NCBI GenBank assembly: GCA_900545995.1
Contig: URBM01000058.1
Location: 1-11,843, forward strand
Source: an uncultured Collinsella sp.
GTDB taxonomy: Bacteria; Actinomycetota; Coriobacteriia; Coriobacteriales; Coriobacteriaceae
Length of the DNA: 11,843 bases
Direction of reading: 5' to 3'
Shown: in pieces, positions 6,397-11,843 of the stretch
Position numbering within the stretch: position 1 is the first letter of the stretch
How the letters are laid out: each line of letters opens with the position of its first letter
Notes under the pieces: generated by a model
The model's input: only the letters and a program-made list of their open reading frames with translations
What the model was told of the DNA's origin: nothing
The model's database searches: none
Translations under genes and position numbers: made by a program

Positions 6397-6404
6397 GCAA
6401 AATT

Positions 6405-6418
6405 CGAACATTTGTTTG
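6405..6418. promoter_or_regulatory. LexA (SOS) box 3
   Basis: CGAACATTTGTTTG matches CGAAC-N4-GTTCG at 9 of 10 fixed positions. It starts exactly 28 bp after box 2 and 37 bp before the chosen lexA start codon, so it is well placed for lexA autorepression. Confidence 0.75.
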
Positions 6419-6441
6419 ACATGGGTAGAGAGGATGCCCTG

Positions 6442-7086
6442 ATGGCTCGCAAAATTACCAAGCGTCAGCAGCAAATTTACGACTTCATCAAGGAATATCA
6501 GCAGGAGAAGGGTTATCCGCCCAGCGTGCGCGAGATGGCTTCTGCCGTGGGCCTTTCCTCCCCCAGCACCGTGCACGCCCATCTCTCTGCCCTGGAGGCG
6601 CGCGGGCTACTCAAGCGCGATGCCACCAAACCGCGCGCCCTGGAACTCTTTAACGAGGATGGTTCCTCTGTCTCAATTTCCAAATCTGACGAGCCCACCG
6701 CACCTCGCGGAACGATCTCGCTACCGCTCGTTGGTCGCGTCGCGGCTGGGATTCCCATTCTGGCAGAGCAGAATATCGAAGACACGTTTACTATCCCGAC
6801 CGAAATCGCCACTGATCAGGGTTCCTTTATCCTTGAGGTGCATGGGAGCTCAATGATCAATGTCGGCATCTTCAATGGCGATTACATCATCGTCCGTGAA
6901 CAAAAGAGTGCCATGAACGGCGAAATTGTCGTGGCCATGATTGATGGTTCGGCGACCGTCAAGACGTTCTACAAGGAGCAGGGGCGTGTGCGCTTGCAGC
7001 CCGAGAACGACACCATGGAACCTATCTATGCAACGAATCCCGTTATCCTGGGCAAAGTCGTCGGCTTGATGCGCCGGTTCTCGTAA
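6442..7086 (+). CDS. lexA: SOS repressor LexA
   Basis: This 214-residue protein is the LexA repressor/autopeptidase. It binds SOS boxes as a dimer and cleaves itself when stimulated by RecA filaments. The winged helix occupies 1-68 (MARKITKRQQQIYDFI, PSVREMASAVGLSSPSTVHA). The cleavage site is Ala102-Gly103 (VAAGIP), with catalytic Ser137 (HGSSM) and Lys174 (ATVK); the 37-residue gap equals that in E. coli LexA. The usual Asp before the catalytic Ser (GDSM) is Ser here. The ATG at 6442 is chosen because AGAGAGG precedes it and the product then begins like the family; an in-frame ATG at 6421 has no ribosome site and adjoins LexA box 3. The gene overlaps the next one by one base. Three SOS boxes upstream indicate autoregulation. 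Confidence 0.96.
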   Translation: MARKITKRQQQIYDFIKEYQQEKGYPPSVREMASAVGLSSPSTVHAHLSALEARGLLKRDATKPRALELFNEDGSSVSISKSDEPTAPRGTISLPLVGRVAAGIPILAEQNIEDTFTIPTEIATDQGSFILEVHGSSMINVGIFNGDYIIVREQKSAMNGEIVVAMIDGSATVKTFYKEQGRVRLQPENDTMEPIYATNPVILGKVVGLMRRFS

Positions 7087-7790
7087 TGCAAAAACGCATA
7101 ACCATCTTTGATACCGTCCGCGGGTTTACGATGATTTCTATGGCAGGTTTTCACGCTTGCTATGATCTCGCCTACCTGTACGGCTGGGATATGCCTTGGT
7201 TTACCCAGACTGTCTTTCAAGACGTCTGGCGCGCCAGCATCAGCTGGGTATTTTTGTTTATCGCGGGTTGGATGTGCACGCTCTCACGCAACAATGCCAA
7301 ACGAGCGGCTAAGTACGCTGCCGCAGCTTTGGTCGTCTGGATCGCAACAACTCTCGTATCGGTCGACGATTCAGTGAACTTTGGCATCATTTATTGCATG
7401 GCGGTGTGCACCGCGGTGGTTGCGTTCACCCGTCCGTTACTCCAAAAATTACCGGGCTCATGGGGCATCGCAGCGTGCCTTGTTCTTTTTGCCCTAACCT
7501 GGGGCATTCCAAAGGCGGTCTACCCACTCCCCTACCTGGCATGGCTTGGATTCCCAGGCCCGGGTTTTGTTTCGGGAGATTACTATCCGCTCATACCGTT
7601 TGTCTTTATGTACCTTACCGGCTTTTTTGCTGCCCAGGCAGCACAAGCATCAAGTCTCGAAGCGCCAGCATGGGCATACGCCAATCCTATCCCGGCGCTC
7701 GCAGTCCTGGGTCGGCATGCCTTACCGTTCTACCTGCTCCATCAGCCAGTCATTCTAGGCGTGCTAGAAATCGTTTATTCCGTACGATAG
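7086..7790 (+). CDS. DUF1624 (HGSNAT-catalytic-domain-like) multi-pass membrane protein
   Basis: This 234-residue hydrophobic protein has roughly six membrane segments. The N-terminus, RITIFDTVRGFTMISMAGFHACYDL, carries the family signature: D9 and R12 (FDTVRG) with a nearby His. This block is shared by DUF1624 proteins and the catalytic domain of heparan-alpha-glucosaminide N-acetyltransferase, which acetylates sugars across a membrane. Other landmarks are WVFLFIAGWM, FGIIYCMAV and a C-terminal LGRHALPFYLLHQPVI that resembles the ends of membrane acyltransferases. The substrate in bacteria is unknown; a wall or glycolipid sugar is plausible. Its ATG shares a base with the lexA stop (TAATG), so translation is probably coupled and its expression should follow lexA. 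Its last 16 bases overlap the 3' end of hflX on the other strand. Confidence 0.82.
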   Translation: MQKRITIFDTVRGFTMISMAGFHACYDLAYLYGWDMPWFTQTVFQDVWRASISWVFLFIAGWMCTLSRNNAKRAAKYAAAALVVWIATTLVSVDDSVNFGIIYCMAVCTAVVAFTRPLLQKLPGSWGIAACLVLFALTWGIPKAVYPLPYLAWLGFPGPGFVSGDYYPLIPFVFMYLTGFFAAQAAQASSLEAPAWAYANPIPALAVLGRHALPFYLLHQPVILGVLEIVYSVR

Positions 7791-9064
7791 CGCTCGAGCC
7801 GCGGTGCAATACGAGCCGGCAACTTCGCCACAATGCGAACGCCGTCCTCGAGATATTCCTCATGCAGAAGGGTTCCCTGCTCATGCACCAGCGTGATGAG
7901 AGCGCCCTCGCGATACGGGATATCAGCGGAGAGCAACACATCGGTGGCAGCTGCCTCGCGAGCAATCCGGTCGACGAGATCGTCGAGCCCCTCGCCCGTT
8001 TGGGCCGAGAACAGAACGGCCTCCGGATAGCGACGACGGAAACTCAATCGATCGACGCTATCGAGAAGATCGATTTTATTGAATACGGTCAGCGTTAAAC
8101 GCTCTCCGGCGCCGATCTCATCAAGCACGCGGTCGACAGCCTCCAGCTGCCGCTCATAGTCCTCGTCAGACGCATCTACGACTTTGAGAATTAGATCGGC
8201 ACCCAAAACCTCGGACAGCGTCGATTTAAAGGCATCGACCAGACCATGGGGCAGCTTTTGAATAAAGCCGACGGTATCGGTAATCGTCATGCCGCGACCG
8301 CCGGGCAGACGATACGAACGCGTCGTCGGGTCGAGCGTAGCAAACAGCTTGTCCTGCGAAAGTACCGTAGAGCCGGTCAGACGATTGAGTAACGTCGATT
8401 TACCGGCATTGGTATAACCGGCTAACGCGACGCGAAACGCCGGGGACTCAATGCGACTCTTGGATTGAACATCGCGACGCTGTTCAACCTGCTTGAGCTC
8501 ACGACGAAGCGCAGCGATCTTATTACGAATGAGGCGACGGTCGACCTCGAGCTGACTTTCGCCCTGACCAAAACGTGAGCCGATGCCGCCGCGCGTCTGC
8601 TCCTTGGCGAGATGGCTCCACATGCCACGCAGGCGTGGCAACAAATATTGAAGTTGTGCCAGCTGTACCTGCAGGCGTCCCTCACGCGTCTGAGCATGCA
8701 GGCCAAAGATATCCAGGATCAGTGCTGTACGATCGATAATCTTTACCGGCTCGCCCACGGCTTTCTCCAAATAGGATTGCTGCGAGGGGGTCAGGTCGTC
8801 GTCAAAAATAACGACATCGGCATCCATGCGATGCACCAGGCCGCACAGCTCTTCAACCTTACCGGAACCGATAAACGATTTAGGATACGGCTTTACCAAA
8901 CGCTGCGACAAGCGTGCCACGCACCGGGCACCAGCTGTGTGGGCAAGACGCTCCAGCTCATCAAGCGAGCGATCGAGCGGCCATGCATTGTCGCGCCACT
9001 CAACACCAACTAAAATGGCACGCTCGGGCTCGGGTGCCGTGGGAACAAGGGGGAAACGGGCCAT
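7775..9064 (-). CDS. hflX: Ribosome-associated GTPase HflX
   Basis: This 429-residue protein has the usual HflX length and order. The N-terminal HflX domain (about 15-200) includes FIGSGKVEEL, the FDDDLTPSQ and RTALILDIF blocks, the glycine-rich loop TRGGIGSRFGQGESQLE (158-174) and a helical linker. The Obg-like G domain follows, with G1 GYTNAGKST (216-224), switch I FATLDPTTR (241-249), G3 DTVGF (263-267), G4 NKID (329-332) and G5 SAQTGEG (353-359). HflX binds the 50S subunit and splits stalled or stress-inactivated 70S ribosomes in characterised bacteria. The start ATG overlaps the miaA stop by one base (TAATG), with GAGG eight bases upstream. It is the last gene of the spoVS-miaB-miaA-hflX cluster. 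The 3' end overlaps the convergent DUF1624 gene by 16 bases, so no separate terminator exists between them. Confidence 0.95.
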   Translation of the reverse strand: MARFPLVPTAPEPERAILVGVEWRDNAWPLDRSLDELERLAHTAGARCVARLSQRLVKPYPKSFIGSGKVEELCGLVHRMDADVVIFDDDLTPSQQSYLEKAVGEPVKIIDRTALILDIFGLHAQTREGRLQVQLAQLQYLLPRLRGMWSHLAKEQTRGGIGSRFGQGESQLEVDRRLIRNKIAALRRELKQVEQRRDVQSKSRIESPAFRVALAGYTNAGKSTLLNRLTGSTVLSQDKLFATLDPTTRSYRLPGGRGMTITDTVGFIQKLPHGLVDAFKSTLSEVLGADLILKVVDASDEDYERQLEAVDRVLDEIGAGERLTLTVFNKIDLLDSVDRLSFRRRYPEAVLFSAQTGEGLDDLVDRIAREAAATDVLLSADIPYREGALITLVHEQGTLLHEEYLEDGVRIVAKLPARIAPRLERYRTE

Positions 9065-10002
9065 TAGGCAGCCTCAATACGATGCAGGATATCCTCAACG
9101 ACCTCATCGATCGTACATTCATCCATATCAAACCACACGATACGGTCATCGCGCTTAAACCACGAAAGCTGACGCTTGGCATAACGACGCGAACGCATCT
9201 TAATGAGTTCGCGAGCCTCATCCATGCTCATCACGCCATTGAAAGCATCAATGATCTCTTTATAGCCAATTGCCTGCATCGACGTCAGGGCATCTCCCAG
9301 CCCCTGGCCCATAAGACCGCGGACCTCATCGACAAGACCCTGGTCAAACATCAGATCGACGCGCTGGTTAATGCGCTCGTAGAGCACCTCGCGATTACGC
9401 GTCAGACCAAACCATAGGGCATGATAATGCTCGTGCGGAACACTAAACTGCGACTTTTGCTGCGCATAGGAGACGCCATCATCATGCATCTCGAGCGCAC
9501 GAATCACACGGCGCACGTTATGGGGATGAATAACAGCAGCCGATTCTGGATCGCGCTCTGCAAGCAAGGCATGCAGTTCTTCCTCGCCAATACGCTCGGC
9601 AAGCTCCTGATAGCCCGCACGACGATCGTCCTCAAGTTCACCCGAGGGAAAGTCCATCTCATCGAGGGCGGCCTTGAGATACAGCCCCGTACCTCCGCAA
9701 AAAACCGGCAGGCAACCCGAACCAAGGAGACGTTCAACATGCGCGCGAGCGTCGGCCTGATAAAGCGCAGCAGAATATGCCACACCCGGCTCTACAATGT
9801 CGACGAGACGCAGCGGCGCCGTGCACTCATCGGGCACCATCTTTGCGGTACCGATGTCCATGCCGCGATAGATTTGCATCGCATCGCACGACAGCACTTC
9901 GGACGAAAGACGGGCTGCCAAACGGTCGGCAACATCACTCTTACCAACCGCCGTCGGACCGACGATCGCAACGGCGGAAAGACCTGCCCCGGGAGAAACC
10001 AT
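9064..10002 (-). CDS. miaA: tRNA dimethylallyltransferase MiaA
   Basis: This 312-residue enzyme transfers dimethylallyl from DMAPP to N6 of A37 in tRNAs that read codons starting with U; the product i6A is the substrate for MiaB, encoded just upstream. Visible motifs are the P-loop GPTAVGKS (15-22), catalytic Asp40 in SCDAMQIYRGMDIGTAK (38-54), GGTGLYLKAALD (103-114), RRVIRALEMH, MQAIGYKEIIDA and the C-terminal tRNA-binding RSRRYAKRQLSWFKRD. Length is normal. The ATG at 10002 overlaps the miaB stop by one base (TAATG), and its own stop overlaps the hflX start the same way, so the three genes should be translated as a coupled unit. The miaA-hflX pairing is common in bacteria. Confidence 0.96.
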   Translation of the reverse strand: MVSPGAGLSAVAIVGPTAVGKSDVADRLAARLSSEVLSCDAMQIYRGMDIGTAKMVPDECTAPLRLVDIVEPGVAYSAALYQADARAHVERLLGSGCLPVFCGGTGLYLKAALDEMDFPSGELEDDRRAGYQELAERIGEEELHALLAERDPESAAVIHPHNVRRVIRALEMHDDGVSYAQQKSQFSVPHEHYHALWFGLTRNREVLYERINQRVDLMFDQGLVDEVRGLMGQGLGDALTSMQAIGYKEIIDAFNGVMSMDEARELIKMRSRRYAKRQLSWFKRDDRIVWFDMDECTIDEVVEDILHRIEAA

Positions 10003-11372
10003 TAGCGCGGCTCGCCCACAACGGAGCCGGACAAATACCAGGTCTTGGCAACGTCAACGTCAACATCAACGATCTTACCAACAAGCTGATCGATGCTGTA
10101 ACCCTCGGGGATAGGCGCATGCACGGTCTGATTCTTGGGACTCTTGCCCAGCAGGACCGCGTCGTTCTTTTTACTCGTTCCCTCAATGAGCGCCGGAACC
10201 ACAGTATGAAGCTCACCCTGGTTATACTCGTGTGCCGTGGTCTCGATAACCTTAACCAGACGGTTGAAACGCTCGAGAATAACCTCATGCGGCGTAGGAT
10301 CGTCAATCTCGGCGGCCGGGGTACCGGCGCGCTTGGAATAGATGAAGGTATAGGCCTGAGCATAGCGGACCGTCTCGGCAAGTGAGAGCGTCTGCTCAAA
10401 GTCTTCTTCAGTCTCACCCGGGAAGCCAACGATAATGTCGGTCGAGAGCGCGATATCGGGCATGCGGTTGCGAATGCGATCGACAAGGCCCAGATAGCCC
10501 TCGCTTGTATAACGGCGATTCATCTCTTTGAGGATCCGCGTCGAACCTGACTGGACGGCCAAGTGCAGCTGCGGCATAACGGCAGGCGTCTCGGCCATGG
10601 CGTCGATGGTCTCGGGCAACAGGTCCTTGGGATGCGAAGACGTAAAGAAGATGCGCTCCACGCCCGTATCGCCCACGGCACGCAGCAGATCGGCAAAACG
10701 CGGCTTGCCAAACAGATCGCGACCATATGAGTTAACGTTTTGGCCCAGCAGCGTAATCTCACGCACGCCCTGGCGCACCAAACCGGTCACCTCGTCGACA
10801 ATCTCCTCGAAGGGGCGGCTCTTTTCGCGACCGCGCACGTACGGCACGATGCAATAGGTGCAGAAATTATTGCAGCCCGTCATGATGGGCACCCAGGCGT
10901 GATACTGAGTCTCGCGATGCCACGGCATGCTCATGGCATCCGTATCCTCATGCTCATTGGTGCGGATATGACGCTTACCATCAAGGAACGCCTCGGCAAT
11001 GAGCTCGGCCACATGTGCAATGGAATGCGTGCCAAAGATGACATTGACGTTATCGACGTTGGTGAGCAGGCCCTCGCCATCGCGCTGCGCGATGCAACCG
11101 CCAACGGCAACCACGCGCTTGCCCGAAGGCGAAGGCGGCAGGCTTTTGCAGGAATTGCACTGACCGTACAGGCGGGTATCGGCGGCCTCGCGCACGCAGC
11201 ACGTCATGAAGACAACGATATCGGCATGCGCGGGATCGAGCGCCATGAGGCAGCCATACGAATCAAGCAGACCGCTCACACGCTCGGAGTCGTGCTGATT
11301 CATCTGGCAGCCAAAGGTGCGGATAAAGTAGGTTTTACCGGCAAGAATATCGCGTACGGAACGCTGGTCCAT
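10002..11372 (-). CDS. miaB: tRNA-2-methylthio-N6-dimethylallyladenosine synthase MiaB
   Basis: The 456-residue radical-SAM methylthiotransferase turns i6A37 into ms2i6A37. The N-terminal UPF0004 domain holds the auxiliary-cluster cysteines Cys22 (TFGCQMN), Cys58 (MTCC; Cys59 is adjacent) and Cys93 (GGCIAQ). The radical-SAM cluster is Cys167-x3-Cys171-x2-Cys174 (GCNNFCTYC), and a C-terminal TRAM-like domain follows. Most relatives have Asn before the second cysteine (NTC); here it is Met. The start is uncertain. ATGs occur at 11378 and 11372 after a weak TAGGAC, and 11372 has the better spacing; a TTG at 11405 is also in frame. The gene follows spoVS by 45 bases and overlaps miaA by one base. 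Confidence 0.94.
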   Translation of the reverse strand: MDQRSVRDILAGKTYFIRTFGCQMNQHDSERVSGLLDSYGCLMALDPAHADIVVFMTCCVREAADTRLYGQCNSCKSLPPSPSGKRVVAVGGCIAQRDGEGLLTNVDNVNVIFGTHSIAHVAELIAEAFLDGKRHIRTNEHEDTDAMSMPWHRETQYHAWVPIMTGCNNFCTYCIVPYVRGREKSRPFEEIVDEVTGLVRQGVREITLLGQNVNSYGRDLFGKPRFADLLRAVGDTGVERIFFTSSHPKDLLPETIDAMAETPAVMPQLHLAVQSGSTRILKEMNRRYTSEGYLGLVDRIRNRMPDIALSTDIIVGFPGETEEDFEQTLSLAETVRYAQAYTFIYSKRAGTPAAEIDDPTPHEVILERFNRLVKVIETTAHEYNQGELHTVVPALIEGTSKKNDAVLLGKSPKNQTVHAPIPEGYSIDQLVGKIVDVDVDVAKTWYLSGSVVGEPR

Positions 11373-11417
11373 GTGCATAAGTCCTAACGATGGGGAGCGA
11401 AACAAGGCAAGCAGAAG

Positions 11418-11735
11418 CTATGCCACAGGCTTAACATCATCCATGACGACGTTATCCATAGCAGCTCGATTGATCTGGTGAACGTAGATAGAAAGGCGGA
11501 TGGCCGTGCGCGACTCCCCGTTAATGAGGATGTCGGAGAACACGGGCGCGCAGGAAATATCAAAACCGGTTGGAATCAAAAAACCGCGCGCGATAGCAAC
11601 GGCCTTAATGGCCTGGTTGACGGCACCGGCGCCGACACACTGGATGTTGACGGGCACACCATCCTTGACCATGCCGGCGATGGCGCCGGCAACGGACGCG
11701 GGCGATGATTTGCTTGATACCTTCAGGCAATCCAT
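11418..11735 (-). CDS. spoVS: Stage V sporulation protein S family (SpoVS/Alba-like)
   Basis: The 105-residue protein matches SpoVS along residues 1-84: LKVSSKSSPASVAGAIAGMV, IQCVGAGAVNQAIKAVAIAR, then GFLIPTGFDISCAPVFSDI and INGESRTAIRLSIYV. SpoVS of Bacillus is about 86 residues with an Alba-like fold suggesting nucleic-acid binding; it affects sporulation and septation. Here about 20 extra C-terminal residues follow (HQINRAAMDNVVMDDVKPVA). The ATG at 11735 is chosen because AGGAG lies seven bases upstream and the product then starts like the family; an open extension to 11810 is not family-like. Coriobacteriia are not known to sporulate, so the protein must do something else, perhaps with RNA given the tRNA-modification genes downstream. 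The spoVS-miaB neighbourhood also occurs in Bacillus, where rny and ymdB are close by. Confidence 0.92.
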   Translation of the reverse strand: MDCLKVSSKSSPASVAGAIAGMVKDGVPVNIQCVGAGAVNQAIKAVAIARGFLIPTGFDISCAPVFSDILINGESRTAIRLSIYVHQINRAAMDNVVMDDVKPVA

Positions 11736-11776
11736 GAAGAAACTCCTGCATTTAAAAGTACGTTTTAACTGCAATA

Positions 11777-11805
11777 ACTGTATCGTACCGAGTGGACTCG
11801 GTAAA
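11777..11805 (-). promoter_or_regulatory. Possible spoVS operon promoter with a dyad in its spacer
   Basis: On the minus strand, TTTACC (11805-11800) and TACAGT (11782-11777) are separated by 17 bp; each matches the consensus hexamer at four of six positions. A perfect dyad, TACCGAGT and ACTCGGTA (plus-strand 11786-11793 and 11796-11803, 2-base centre), overlaps the -35 and lies in the spacer. It could be an operator. It might instead be a weak hairpin after the upstream gene, although no T run follows. Confidence 0.3.
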
Positions 11806-11809
11806 GGCA

Positions 11810-11843
11810 CTATTCCTCTTTGGCAAGATCAAAGGTCACGGTG
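11810..11843 (-). CDS. C-terminal end of an upstream minus-strand gene (partial)
   Basis: The minus strand at the window edge reads TVTFDLAKEE and then a TAG stop at 11812-11810. Ten codons are too few to identify the protein. Its direction and its 74-base distance from spoVS suggest the same gene cluster. In Bacillus the neighbours upstream of spoVS are ymdB and rny, so one of these is a reasonable expectation but not shown. Confidence 0.4.
   Translation of the reverse strand, partial: TVTFDLAKEE

Noticed and set aside
6337..6441. Longer LexA starting at 6337 or at the ATG at 6421
   Set aside because: The extension would run through the LexA boxes, lacks a ribosome site, and adds residues not seen in LexA; 6442 has a good ribosome site and a family-like start.
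7394..8098. 234-codon plus-strand frame spanning the DUF1624-hflX junction
   Set aside because: It overlaps two well-supported genes in other frames and its composition is not protein-like.
9421..10005. Long open frame on the plus strand opposite miaA
   Set aside because: miaA on the other strand has every family motif, and the plus frame has no recognisable domain or ribosome site; it follows from codon bias.
10740..11387. 215-codon open frame on the plus strand opposite miaB
   Set aside because: It is antisense to the conserved core of MiaB and shows no protein-like motif.

Overview
This window reads as a piece of chromosome from a Coriobacteriia-type actinobacterium; Collinsella or a close relative is my best guess. 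The basis is moderately GC-rich coding sequence, an actinobacterial lexA / LysM-protein / nrdR neighbourhood, a SpoVS homologue, a DUF1836 regulator and hairpin-forming repeats between converging genes. The genus is an inference from gene content, not a measured match. Nearly all of the DNA is coding, no non-coding stretch exceeds 300 bases, and I see no rRNA, tRNA, CRISPR array, insertion sequence or prophage gene.

Layout: (1) 3-458, the 3' end of a secreted NlpC/P60 cell-wall peptidase with a Pro/Ala linker. (2) 636-1502, a DegV-family lipid-binding protein (+), converging on a DUF1836 regulator (-, 1628-2239) across a large nested palindrome at 1508-1614. (3) 2394-3332, thioredoxin reductase trxB (-), followed by a strong hairpin terminator. 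(4) 3452-4753, an MGDG-synthase/UgtP-type glycolipid glycosyltransferase (+), ending at a second large inverted repeat (4777-4861). (5) 4886-6278, a minus-strand cluster LysM membrane protein - nrdR - dut. (6) 6442-7790, lexA and an overlapping DUF1624 membrane protein (+), divergent from (5). (7) 7775-11735, a minus-strand cluster spoVS - miaB - miaA - hflX, preceded by the last codons of one more gene.

The centre of the window is an SOS module. Three LexA-box-like sites, spaced exactly 28 bp apart, lie between lexA and the divergent LysM gene. The LysM gene occupies the position and has the architecture of the SOS cell-division suppressors DivS (Corynebacterium), ChiZ/Rv2719c (Mycobacterium) and YneA (Bacillus). 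Downstream on the same strand are nrdR (repressor of ribonucleotide reductase genes) and dut (dUTP removal). DNA damage may therefore link division arrest to dNTP-pool control in one transcript. The nrdR start codon and part of its Shine-Dalgarno lie in a perfect 12-bp stem.

The minus-strand cluster at the right end is a tRNA/ribosome maintenance operon. MiaA prenylates A37 of tRNA, MiaB methylthiolates it, and HflX is a ribosome-associated GTPase. The miaB-miaA and miaA-hflX junctions are both one-base TAATG overlaps. I found no convincing new multi-gene system. The most interesting leads are regulatory and structural: the SOS array, the nrdR hairpin, the two intergenic inverted repeats, and a CTAG-containing motif shared by the degV and DUF1836 upstream regions.
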